Origin: Teichococcus aerophilus
Lineage (GTDB): Bacteria; Pseudomonadota; Alphaproteobacteria; Acetobacterales; Acetobacteraceae
Assembly (NCBI RefSeq): GCF_014490485.1
Contig: NZ_JACTVA010000041.1
Span: 1-50,468, forward strand
DNA: 50,468 nt
Direction of reading: 5' to 3'
The position numbers were made by a program, and so were the translations under genes. This document shows positions 1 to 7,545 of this stretch, in pieces; the first letter of the stretch is position 1, and every line of letters begins with the position of its first letter. The notes below the pieces were generated by a model. It was not told the origin of the DNA. It made no database searches and saw only the letters and a list, made by a program, of their open reading frames with translations.

Positions 1-51
1 CCGCGCCTGGCCGCGCCGGCCGGCACGGCCGTCGCCTCCGGTACGCCGGCC
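1..51. repeat. terminal direct repeat, left copy (circular junction)
   Basis: Bases 1-51 are identical to bases 50418-50468, and the tape-measure reading frame continues in register across the join. This is what a circular contig looks like when an assembler leaves a fixed overlap at its ends. A true short terminal redundancy is possible but less likely, because 51 bp is a k-mer-like length and it lies inside a gene far from the terminase. Confidence 0.9.
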
Positions 52-174
52 GCGCCGCCGGCGCAGCGGGTCGACGTGCGGGTGCAGCTGCCGGGCGCAC
101 CGCCCGGCACCGTGGTCACCACCCGGACGGCCGAGGGCGTGCGGGTCGAGCGGCCGATGGCAGGAGCGTTCTGA
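1..174 (+). CDS. tape-measure protein, C-terminal end (continues from 48603-50468)
   Basis: The frame starting at base 1 is open to a TGA at 172-174. It continues the tape-measure gene that runs off the right end of the window; the 51-base overlap encodes the same peptide at both ends. The tail end is Ala/Pro/Val-rich with no recognisable domain. Its stop overlaps the start of the next gene (ATGA), as expected in a compact tail operon. The full protein is split only because the circular genome was opened here. Confidence 0.85.
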   Translation, partial: PRLAAPAGTAVASGTPAAPPAQRVDVRVQLPGAPPGTVVTTRTAEGVRVERPMAGAF

Positions 175-935
175 TGGCGTGGCGTGACGATCTGCGGCCC
201 GCCTCCTGGCGCGGCATCGACTTCGGCGTGCTGACGGCCGATGGCCGCTTTGGCCGCCGCACCGTGGTGCACGAATACGCCTATCGCGACGCCGTCTGGG
301 TCGAGGATCTCGGGCGCGGCCCGCGCCGCCTGCAGCTGCTCGGCTTTCTGGTCGGCGATGACGTCGCCGCGCAGCAGGAAGCCATGATCGAGGCGGCCGA
401 GCAGGACGGCGCCGGCGAGCTGGTGCATCCGCAGCTCGGTCTGCTCCGGGTGACCCTGATAGAGTTCGGCACCTCGGCGCGGCACGATCTCGGCCGCGTG
501 GTCGAGCTGCACATGCTGTTCATCGAGGCCGGCGAGCGGCTGTTCCCGGCGGCTGGGCTGGCGACGGGCGACCTGCTGCGGCAGGCGGCCGACGCCGCCG
601 GCGGCGCCTCGGGCGACAGCTTCCTGACCTCGCTGGCCGACACCGCCTCGGGCGGGCTGAACGCGGTGCGGCAGGCACAGAGCACGCTGCGCGGCTGGAC
701 CTCGACCGCCAGCCGCCTGGTCGGCGACGCCACCAATACCCTCAACGCGGTGGGCGCGCTGGTGCCTGGGGTCGGCAATCGCTGGAGCCGGTACCTGACC
801 GGCGCGCGCTCGCCGCTGGCGCGGCTGGGCTCGGCCAACGCCACGGTCGCCAGCCAGCTGTCCCGGCTCAGCCGGGCCCGGGCGTCGGTCACACAGGGAG
901 CACAGGACGTGCAAGATCTGGCGGAACGGCTGTGA
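174..935 (+). CDS. Mu gpN-like DNA circularization/tail protein
   Basis: A 253-residue protein. Its N-terminal ~90 residues (WRDDLRPASWRGIDF, then FGRRTVVHEYAYRD) match the DNA circularisation protein N-terminal family typified by Mu gpN, a tail protein needed for tail assembly and binding to injected DNA ends. The rest is Ala-rich and helical, which is usual for the family. It follows the tape measure with an ATGA overlap and precedes the hub gene by one gene, the same order as in Mu-like tails. The family call is from recognition of the N-terminal pattern; its role here is inferred. Confidence 0.8.
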   Translation: MAWRDDLRPASWRGIDFGVLTADGRFGRRTVVHEYAYRDAVWVEDLGRGPRRLQLLGFLVGDDVAAQQEAMIEAAEQDGAGELVHPQLGLLRVTLIEFGTSARHDLGRVVELHMLFIEAGERLFPAAGLATGDLLRQAADAAGGASGDSFLTSLADTASGGLNAVRQAQSTLRGWTSTASRLVGDATNTLNAVGALVPGVGNRWSRYLTGARSPLARLGSANATVASQLSRLSRARASVTQGAQDVQDLAERL

Positions 936-1492
936 GTGCCGGAAGCGACTTCGTCGCCGCCGTGCAGGCCCTGGCGGCCGCCGTGGCGGCCACGGCCGAT
1001 GATCCGGCGGATCGCATCCGCCTGCTGGCCGCGCTGGCCCGGTACCGCCCGGACGAGACCACCGGCGAGGGCACGATCGGCGATGCCATGGCGACGATGC
1101 AGCACGCCGTGGCGGCGCTGTGCCGGCGCGCGGCACTCGTAGAAATGGCCCGCGCCGTCGCCGCCAGCACGCCGCCCTCCTATGACGAGGCCGTGGCACT
1201 GCGGGATCTGGTCTGCGGGCTGCTCGATGCGGAGATCCTCGACGCCGGCGGCCGCGACGATGCGGCGGTGATGGCGTTGCGGGCGCTGAAGACGGCCGTG
1301 GCGGCCGACCTGACCGCCCGGGCGGCGGATCTGGCGGCGCTGCGGGACGTGGTCACCGGCGCGCCGCTGCCGGCCCTGGTGCACGTCTATCGGCTGTACC
1401 GGGATCTCGGACGTGGCGACGAGCTGGCCGCCTACGCCGGGACGGATGATCCGATCTTCCTGCCGCCCACCTTCCGCGCCCTGGGGCGCTGA
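932..1492 (+). CDS. hypothetical tail protein downstream of gpN
   Basis: A 186-residue, strongly alpha-helical, Ala-rich protein. It starts with GTG in a GTGA overlap with the stop of the gpN-like gene, so the two are probably translationally coupled. The sequence resembles the C-terminal half of longer gpN-type proteins, so this may be the second part of that protein encoded separately; this is an inference from position and composition only. No catalytic motif or membrane segment is seen. Confidence 0.65.
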   Translation: MSAGSDFVAAVQALAAAVAATADDPADRIRLLAALARYRPDETTGEGTIGDAMATMQHAVAALCRRAALVEMARAVAASTPPSYDEAVALRDLVCGLLDAEILDAGGRDDAAVMALRALKTAVAADLTARAADLAALRDVVTGAPLPALVHVYRLYRDLGRGDELAAYAGTDDPIFLPPTFRALGR

Positions 1493-1521
1493 TCCTTTCG
1501 GCATCGCCTTGGAGCGACCTT

Positions 1522-1596
1522 ATGCACGATGACGGCGAGTTGGTGCCGCTGGTCGATGGGCAGCGCCTGTCCGGCTGGCAGGAGATCCGTTCCTAG
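1522..1596 (+). pseudogene. truncated duplicate of baseplate hub gene 5' end
   Basis: Starting at ATG 1522, 23 codons match the start of the intact hub gene at 2179 with only three base differences in 69. The frame then runs into TCC TAG and stops. It keeps a good ribosome-binding site (GGAG upstream), so it was probably the original start of the hub gene before the 1.6-2.1 kb insertion separated it from the rest. One of the three differences changes an amino acid (Pro here, Leu in the intact copy). It would encode only 24 residues. Confidence 0.85.
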
Positions 1597-2078
1597 CGGA
1601 TTGCGGCAGCCATCTTTTTCTCGATCGACGCCCATTCTTCTAAGGCGAGGCTCTGCAGAGCCTCAAATTTCTCCCGGTAGAGATGCTGAGAAACACTATA
1701 AGATTTCGCAAGATCGTTGGACGTATCTCGCTTATCGGCAAACAATGTCTCTATCAGCGCAACATCGTATCCAGACATCTGCATGGGTTGCTCTCCCACA
1801 TCGATCTGGAAATATGCCAATGATTTTGCAGCAAAATTCAGAGCTATGACGATGTCGGAAGGTGGTTTCCGCTCGATCATGAACAGAATTGCATCCAGGA
1901 TTGCCTGCTTGGAGTATGGAAGCAGGCTGCAATCATAGATCGCAGTCGGATTTGCAGGATAAGTCGCTAAAGCTTCGCTGTATTTGTCCAGGACCTTCTG
2001 ATGCTGAATCCAGATCAGATGAGAATTATCTTTCCCGCCCCCGTGTCTGTATTGGCCGATAAATTGCAGTAAATCCAT
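1593..2078 (-). CDS. antisense orphan (moron) gene inserted at the hub gene
   Basis: A 161-residue protein starting MDLLQFIGQYRHGGGKDN, not recognised. It appears helical and soluble, without signal peptide or membrane segment. It runs opposite to the tail operon, is clearly richer in A+T than the genes around it, and lies between a truncated and an intact copy of the hub gene start. Those are classic signs of a horizontally acquired cargo gene with its own promoter, presumably in the roughly 90 AT-richer bases before 2079. Lysogen-expressed exclusion or immunity functions are common for such genes, but nothing in the sequence proves one here. Confidence 0.75.
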   Translation of the reverse strand: MDLLQFIGQYRHGGGKDNSHLIWIQHQKVLDKYSEALATYPANPTAIYDCSLLPYSKQAILDAILFMIERKPPSDIVIALNFAAKSLAYFQIDVGEQPMQMSGYDVALIETLFADKRDTSNDLAKSYSVSQHLYREKFEALQSLALEEWASIEKKMAAAIR

Positions 2079-2178
2079 ATTGCTGCACCCAAAACGCTGC
2101 TTCCGCAGAAATACGCTGAATGCGAAGCAAATAGCTATGAAACACCTTTGTTTCAGCCGCGCTTAGGACATGTATTCC

Positions 2179-3330
2179 ATGCACGATGACGGCGAGCTGG
2201 TGCTGCTGGTCGATGGACAGCGCCTGTCCGGCTGGCAGGAGATCCGTGTCAGCCGCGGCATCGAACGCATCCCCTCGGATTTCGACATCAGCCTGACCGA
2301 GCGCTTCCCGGGTGAGATGGAGGCCGCGATCATCCGCGCCGGCACGCCGTGTCAGGTGATGATCGGCGGCGACCTGGTGGTCACCGGCTATATCGACCGC
2401 TACGCGCCCGAGATCAGCCCCACCGCGCACAGCATCCGCGTCGTCGGCCGCGGCAAGTGCCAGGACCTGGTCGACTGTTCCGCCTATCTGCGCGGCGTCA
2501 ACAACCAGGTCATGCAGGCCACCACGCGCGAGCTGGCCGAAAAGCTGGCGGCGCTGTTCGGCATCAGCGTCACTGCCCGCGATGGGGATGGCGCCGTGGT
2601 GCCACAGTTCAACGTCATCCTGACCGAGACCAGCTGGGACATCATCGAGCGCGCTGCCCGCCACTCGGCCATGCTGGCCTATGAGGGCGCGGACGGGAAC
2701 CTGATCCTGTCGCGCGCCGGTACCGATCGCATGGCCTCCGGCTTCCAGCAGGGTGGCAATGTCGAGCGCGCCCAGGCCACCTTCAGCGTCGACCAGCGCT
2801 TCAGCCTGTACGAGGTGGTCTGGCAGCCGCTGGAGGTGCTGGGCGATGTCAGCCGCGCCGCCGGCGCTGGCGACGCCGCCAATATCCGCGCCCAGGTGGC
2901 CGATATCACGGTCGGCGCCGACAAGCCCGGCACCGGCCGGCGCTTCCGGCCCAAGGTGCTGGTGTCCGACCAGGATCAGTTCGGCCAGGATATCGCCGAG
3001 CGCCGCGCGCTCTGGGAGCGCAACCGCCGCAACGGCCGCGGTCGCCAGGTCTTTGTGGTGGTGGACAGCTGGCGTGACGCCGCCGGCCGCCTCTGGGAGC
3101 CGAACGCCCGGGCGCCGGTGGATCTCCCGGCGCTCAAGGTCAGCGACGTCGAGTGGGTCATCGCCGATGTGACCTATCTGCGCGGCGAGAACGGCACCCG
3201 GGCAGAGCTGCTGCTGATGCCGGCCGAGGCCTTCGACCCCGAGCCCATCGTCCTGCAGCCGTTCGACGCGCAGGTGCTGAACAGCCTGACGCCGGCGGCG
3301 CCGGCCAACCCGACAGGAGCCCCGCCATGA
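2179..3330 (+). CDS. baseplate hub protein (Mu gpP/gp44-like)
   Basis: About 383 residues, resembling the Mu gp44/P2 gpD type hub that forms the trimeric centre of contractile-tail baseplates and carries the spike. The order after the gpN-like protein and immediately before the spike gene supports this. ATG 2179 is chosen over ATG 2170: AGGA at 2165-2168 is only one base from the earlier ATG but ten from this one, and the truncated copy at 1522 begins at the same codon. The stop overlaps the next start (ATGA). The first 23 codons are the copy restored by the upstream insertion. Confidence 0.85.
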   Translation: MHDDGELVLLVDGQRLSGWQEIRVSRGIERIPSDFDISLTERFPGEMEAAIIRAGTPCQVMIGGDLVVTGYIDRYAPEISPTAHSIRVVGRGKCQDLVDCSAYLRGVNNQVMQATTRELAEKLAALFGISVTARDGDGAVVPQFNVILTETSWDIIERAARHSAMLAYEGADGNLILSRAGTDRMASGFQQGGNVERAQATFSVDQRFSLYEVVWQPLEVLGDVSRAAGAGDAANIRAQVADITVGADKPGTGRRFRPKVLVSDQDQFGQDIAERRALWERNRRNGRGRQVFVVVDSWRDAAGRLWEPNARAPVDLPALKVSDVEWVIADVTYLRGENGTRAELLLMPAEAFDPEPIVLQPFDAQVLNSLTPAAPANPTGAPP

Positions 3331-3836
3331 GCGGCACGATCGACCGGCTGGCAGGCCGCCTGCTGTCGCTGATCGGCTTTGGCCGCATCACCGCGACCAC
3401 GGCGCTGACCGGCAAGGGGCTGCGCCGGGCGCAGATCCGCTTCGACGACGCCGAGACACGCGACGAGACCCCGATGGTGGGCCAGTACGGCTTTTCGTCC
3501 CGGCCGCTGCCGGGCGCCGACGCCATCACCGTCTTCGTCAGCGGCAACCGCGCCAAGGGCATCGTCATCGCGACGAATGACGCCCGGTACCAGATCGACC
3601 TCGCGCCCGGCGAGCTGGCCGTGCACACGGATGAGGGCGACATGATCCACTTCCGGCGCGGCGGCATCATCGCCGTGAAGGCGGCCACCCGGCTGGCGAT
3701 CGACACGCCGCTGGTGACCACCACCGGCCGCATCGAGGCCGCCGGCGACGTCAAGGCCGGCAGCATCAGCCTGCAGGGCCACAAGCACGGCCAGGTGCGC
3801 TCGGGCAGCGAGATCTCGGGCCAGCCGCAGCCGTGA
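3327..3836 (+). CDS. baseplate spike protein (Mu gp45/P2 gpV-like)
   Basis: A 169-residue protein of the gp45/gpV baseplate-assembly family, the membrane-piercing spike at the tail tip. The N-terminal part fits the OB-fold (residues 25-80) and the C-terminal part is beta-rich, fitting a triple beta-helix. Near the end is an HKHG stretch: an H-x-H pair at the tip of such spikes binds iron in characterised relatives. It overlaps the hub gene by ATGA and the next gene by GTGA. Confidence 0.85.
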   Translation: MSGTIDRLAGRLLSLIGFGRITATTALTGKGLRRAQIRFDDAETRDETPMVGQYGFSSRPLPGADAITVFVSGNRAKGIVIATNDARYQIDLAPGELAVHTDEGDMIHFRRGGIIAVKAATRLAIDTPLVTTTGRIEAAGDVKAGSISLQGHKHGQVRSGSEISGQPQP

Positions 3837-4282
3837 CCGGCGATATTGGGCTTGTCTGGAACAGCGACCTCTCCGGCGCTGACTGGACCCTGCTGCCCGG
3901 CGGCGACCTGCAGACCGCACCGCCGCTGGTGACCGCCGTCTACGTCTCCCTGTTCACCGACGCCCGGGCCCGCGACGACGACAAGCTGCCGGCCGACCAG
4001 AGTGACCGCCGCGGCTGGTGGGGCGACCTGCTGGATGACCAGCCGATCGGCTCCCGCCTCTGGCTGCTGCGCCGCTCTAAGCACCAGCGCGAGACGCTGC
4101 GGCTGGCGCAGGACTACATCCGCGAGGCGCTGCACTGGCTGGAGACGGACGGCATCGCCGCCCGCCTCGACATCGCCGCCGTCTGGCAGACCGCCTCGCG
4201 CATCGCCGCCACCATCGTCATCCACCGCGTCCAGGGCGGGCGGGACACCGTCACCGCCAGCTGGGCGTGGCAGGGAGCATAG
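3833..4282 (+). CDS. baseplate protein (Mu gp46/gpW-gp25-like)
   Basis: A 149-residue protein starting with GTG, which overlaps the preceding stop. Its place between spike and baseplate J protein is that of Mu gp46, a gp25-type baseplate wedge component. The sequence (SKHQRETLRLAQDYIREALHW and later IAATIVIHRVQGG) is consistent with this family. The assignment rests mainly on gene order plus weak sequence resemblance. Confidence 0.75.
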   Translation: MTGDIGLVWNSDLSGADWTLLPGGDLQTAPPLVTAVYVSLFTDARARDDDKLPADQSDRRGWWGDLLDDQPIGSRLWLLRRSKHQRETLRLAQDYIREALHWLETDGIAARLDIAAVWQTASRIAATIVIHRVQGGRDTVTASWAWQGA

Positions 4283-4285
4283 CGC

Positions 4286-5398
4286 ATGGCCTATCAGCGC
4301 CCGACACTGCGGACCCTGTTCGCGCAGGCCTCGGCCGACATGGCGGAAGCCACCGGAAATTTCGTCCTGCTGCGCACCTCGCCGCTGCGCATCGTCGCCA
4401 AGGTCCTCGCCGGGCTGGTCGACGGCGTCTACGGCTATCTCGACTGGATCGCCCGCATGGCGGTGCCGGTCACCGCCCGCGGCGAGTTCCTGCGCGCCTG
4501 GGCGGCGCTGGTCGGCCTGTTCGAGAAGGATGCGACGGCAGCCAGCGGCTGGGTCGCCTTCTCCGGCACGCCCGGCGCCATCCTGCCTGAAGGCACGCAG
4601 CTGGTGCGCGCCGCCGATGGCCTGCGCCTGGTCACCACCGCCCTGGCCACCGTGGCGGCCGATGGCAACCTGGTGGTGCCGGTGCGGGCGGTCGAGGCCG
4701 GCGCTGCTGGCAACACCGTGCTGGGCGCCGCCGTGGTCATCGCCTCGGCCGCCGCCGGCATCAACGCCGCCGGCAGCGTCGCCACTGCGATCGCCGGCGG
4801 CGCCGATGCCGAGGGCGAGGACGCGCTGCGCGACCGCATGCTCGATCGCTACCGCAACCAGCCGCAGGGCGGCGCCGCGGCGGACTACATCACCTGGGCC
4901 CGTGCCGTCGCCGGCGTCACCCGCGCCTGGTCGGCGCCCAATGCCGGCGGCGCCGGCACGGTGGTGGTCTACGTCATGCTCGACGCGGCGCAGGCGGAGC
5001 ATGACGGCTTTCCGCAGGGCAGCAACGGCGTCGCCACGGCCGAGACGCGCGACTTCCCCGCCACGGGCGACCAGCTGCGGGTGGCCGACGCGCTCTATCC
5101 GCTGCGGCCGGCCACGGCGCTGGTCTACGTGGCCGGCCCGAACCCCGCGCCGATCAACCTGCTGCTCTCGGATCTCGACGAGGACAGCGTCGCCAACCGC
5201 GCCGCCATCAAGGCCGCCCTGCGCGGCATGCTGGTGCGGCTGGGCCAGCCCGGCGGCACGATCTACCCGAGCGACATCACCACGGCGATCGGCACCGTCG
5301 CCGGCGTCACCCGCTTCACGCTGACCGCACCCGCCGCGCCAGTGGTCCTGCCGATGGGCGCCCTGCCGGTGCTCGGCAGCATCAACGACTGGGACTGA
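4286..5398 (+). CDS. baseplate assembly protein J (Mu gp47-like)
   Basis: A 370-residue protein of the baseplate J-like family, the wedge component that links the baseplate centre to the fibres. The long region of short beta strands rich in Gly/Ala/Val (residues 90-170) and the following EGEDALRDRMLDRYRNQPQG segment, which resembles the family's conserved region, are visible. It lies directly between gp46- and gp48-like genes, as in Mu. Confidence 0.88.
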   Translation: MAYQRPTLRTLFAQASADMAEATGNFVLLRTSPLRIVAKVLAGLVDGVYGYLDWIARMAVPVTARGEFLRAWAALVGLFEKDATAASGWVAFSGTPGAILPEGTQLVRAADGLRLVTTALATVAADGNLVVPVRAVEAGAAGNTVLGAAVVIASAAAGINAAGSVATAIAGGADAEGEDALRDRMLDRYRNQPQGGAAADYITWARAVAGVTRAWSAPNAGGAGTVVVYVMLDAAQAEHDGFPQGSNGVATAETRDFPATGDQLRVADALYPLRPATALVYVAGPNPAPINLLLSDLDEDSVANRAAIKAALRGMLVRLGQPGGTIYPSDITTAIGTVAGVTRFTLTAPAAPVVLPMGALPVLGSINDWD

Positions 5399-5401
5399 TC
5401 C

Positions 5402-6004
5402 ATGCCGTCTCCGCTGTCCCGCACCGCCGCCGACTACCTGGCGGCGCTGAAGGCGCTGATGCCCTCCGGCATCGTCTGGCGCCGCGATACCGGCAGCACG
5501 CAGGTGCGGGTCCTCAAGGGCGTGGCCACCACCGTGGCCCGGCTGCGCGGCCGCGCCGACTACCTGCTGACCGACGCCTTTCCCGCCACGGCCGGCGAGT
5601 TGCTGCCGGAATGGGAGGACACGCTCGGCCTGCCGGATGGCTGCATCGGCGACGAGCCCACCCTGCAGCAGCGCCAAGCCCGCGTCACCGCCCGGCTGGC
5701 GGCCACCGGCGGCCAGTCGGTGCCCTACTTCATCGCCTTCGCGGCCGACCTTGGCTACGCGATCACGGTGGAGGAGTTCGCCCCGGCGCGAGCCGACGCG
5801 CTCTGCGCCGACGACCCGGTCTACGACGAGGCCTGGGCCCACACCTGGCGCGTGCATGCGCCCGAAACCACGCTGTTCGAGTTCGGCGCTGACATCTCCT
5901 GTGCCGACGAACCGCTCGCGACCTGGGGCAATGCCGCGCTGCAATGCGCGCTGTCCCGCATCCGCCCCGCCCATACCGTCATCCAGTTCGCCTACGGGAG
6001 CTGA
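5402..6004 (+). CDS. Mu gp48-like tail protein (DUF2313/YmfQ family)
   Basis: A 200-residue protein. LLPEWEDTLGLPDGC followed by QQRQARVTARLAATGGQS is the hallmark of the YmfQ/DUF2313 family (Mu gp48), which joins the baseplate wedge to the tail fibres. It starts three bases after the J protein stop and is followed four bases later by the fibre gene. The length is normal for the family. Confidence 0.88.
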   Translation: MPSPLSRTAADYLAALKALMPSGIVWRRDTGSTQVRVLKGVATTVARLRGRADYLLTDAFPATAGELLPEWEDTLGLPDGCIGDEPTLQQRQARVTARLAATGGQSVPYFIAFAADLGYAITVEEFAPARADALCADDPVYDEAWAHTWRVHAPETTLFEFGADISCADEPLATWGNAALQCALSRIRPAHTVIQFAYGS

Positions 6005-6007
6005 ACC

Positions 6008-6667
6008 ATGCAGCGCATCCAGGACCCCACCGCGGTCACCGCCCTTCCCGCCGTGCCGACCCTCTCGGGCCCGGCCGGCTACTTCTCCGGCGGCAATCCC
6101 ACCGGCGGCATCCCGGCCACCCGCGTGCGCGCCTGGTGGCTCAACATGATCCAGGAAGAGATCCTCAACGTGGTGCAGGCCGCCGGCCTGGCGCCGGACG
6201 CCAGCCCGACGCAGCTGCGTCAGGCCCTGCGCGCCCTCTATGGCGGCCCCAACGAGTGGCTGCGGCGGCTTCTGGACGAGGTCGGCGTCACGCCGGACAT
6301 CAACAACCAGCATCTGGTGCTGAACGCGCTGAACACCCTGTTCATCCGCCGCCACGAATTCACCAACGTGCTGGGCAACAACGGCTACATGCGCACCCCC
6401 GGCGCCATCTTTCAGTGGGGCGCTTCAATCAGCACCTCCGGTACCACGCCGGTGGTGTTTCCGATCGCCTTCCCCACGGCGCCGCTCTCCGTGATCATCA
6501 CCGAGCAGAATGCGCAGGGCTGGGGCTTCCCGCCGGCACCGACGATCTATGGCGTCAGCGATTCCACGGTTCTTGGTTTCAACGCCTATGCGGCCCGCAT
6601 CCAGACCAACGGCATTCCCGGCTACGCGGCGGGATTGGGCTTCAGCTGGATCGCGGTGGGATACTGA
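6008..6667 (+). CDS. tail fibre protein
   Basis: A 219-residue protein. The N-terminal part (GYFSGGNPTGGIPATRVRAWWLN, shortened view) with LNMIQEEILNVVQAAG is a common virion-attachment segment of short tail-fibre or phage-collar proteins. The C-terminal 80 residues look like a small beta-rich receptor-binding head. It is the first gene after the gp48-like protein, the normal place for a fibre. Confidence 0.75.
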   Translation: MQRIQDPTAVTALPAVPTLSGPAGYFSGGNPTGGIPATRVRAWWLNMIQEEILNVVQAAGLAPDASPTQLRQALRALYGGPNEWLRRLLDEVGVTPDINNQHLVLNALNTLFIRRHEFTNVLGNNGYMRTPGAIFQWGASISTSGTTPVVFPIAFPTAPLSVIITEQNAQGWGFPPAPTIYGVSDSTVLGFNAYAARIQTNGIPGYAAGLGFSWIAVGY

Positions 6668-6669
6668 GC

Positions 6670-7113
6670 ATGACGCAGAAATTCGCCCTGCTGCACGCGG
6701 ACGGCAGCGCGCGCGGCTTCCTCTCCGATGACCTGCATGACGAGATCCCGGCCGAGGCTGTGCCGATCTCCGACGAGATCTGGGCCGAGTGGATCGACCA
6801 CACCGCCACGCGCCGCTGGGTCGACGGCCAGCTGCTGGTCATCGAGGTGGAGGAGCCGGCCACGCCGGTGCCGCAGATGATCACGCCGCGCGAGTTCCGC
6901 CTGCGCTTCACCCTGGCCGAGCGCGCCGCGCTGACCCTGGCGGCCTCGCAGACGCTCCTGCAGGGCGATCCCAGCCTGCAGGTCTTCCTCGACGATCTCA
7001 GCGCCGCCCAGACCGTGGATCTCGCCCATCCCGAGATCCTCGCCGGCATGGACGCCATCGTGGCCGCCAATCTGATCAGCCGCGCCCGCGCCGACGAGAT
7101 CCTGGCGGCCTAA
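6670..7113 (+). CDS. fibre-associated/tail-fibre-assembly-like protein
   Basis: A 147-residue protein beginning at ATG 6670, three bases after the fibre stop. Its N-terminal half has the Phe-Ala-Leu-Leu...Trp pattern seen in small phage fibre accessory proteins. The C-terminal half (TPREFRLRFTLAERAAL and on) is a helical segment widely found at the end of phage proteins next to fibres. A chaperone or connector role is inferred from position. Confidence 0.6.
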   Translation: MTQKFALLHADGSARGFLSDDLHDEIPAEAVPISDEIWAEWIDHTATRRWVDGQLLVIEVEEPATPVPQMITPREFRLRFTLAERAALTLAASQTLLQGDPSLQVFLDDLSAAQTVDLAHPEILAGMDAIVAANLISRARADEILAA

Positions 7114-7188
7114 CAGCCTTCCCTCACCGCTGAGCCCAGGACCACCGGACGCCGCCAGGCGCCCGGCGATCCCTGCTGGAGATCCCGC

Positions 7189-7533
7189 ATGAGCGTGACC
7201 CTGCCGCCCGCCGTGCGGGCGTCGCTGGCCATCCAGGGGCGCGAGGACATCGTCTATCCGCGCTTCTGGCTGCGCCATGGCATCCGCGTGGTGCTGACCC
7301 TGACCGACGCCGCCACGGGCGCGCCGGTCACCGGCGCCGCCGGCGTGACCCTGCTGGTCGACCGGCCCACCGACGCGGACGACAGCTTCATCCCCCTGGC
7401 GGCGGCCGAGATCCGCCCCGGCGTCTTCGCCTGGGATCTCTATCTCGACCAGCCCGGCGCCTGGCGCCTCGCCGCTGAGTCCGTCGCCCCCCGCTTTTCC
7501 GCCGATCGCCTCGCCATCGACGTCATCGGCTGA
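7189..7533 (+). CDS. hypothetical Ig-like structural protein
   Basis: A 114-residue protein with alternating hydrophobic strands and a pattern close to an immunoglobulin-like beta sandwich (VVLTLTDAATGAPVTGA, later PGVFAWDLYLDQPGAWRLAA). It lies between fibre genes and is read in the same direction, so it is probably a virion component such as a fibre connector or decoration. No family was recognised with confidence. Confidence 0.6.
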   Translation: MSVTLPPAVRASLAIQGREDIVYPRFWLRHGIRVVLTLTDAATGAPVTGAAGVTLLVDRPTDADDSFIPLAAAEIRPGVFAWDLYLDQPGAWRLAAESVAPRFSADRLAIDVIG

Positions 7534-7545
7534 CGGAGACCCCCC

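Noticed and set aside
1-51. Terminal repeat as a true phage packaging end
   Set aside because: Its length, position inside the tape-measure gene and distance from the terminase fit an assembly overlap of a circular molecule better.
3158-6355. Long minus-strand open frame of about 1,065 codons over the baseplate genes
   Set aside because: It is antisense to five well-supported baseplate and fibre genes. Its translation is Gly/Arg/Ala/Asp low-complexity sequence, the typical shadow of high-GC third-position bias.
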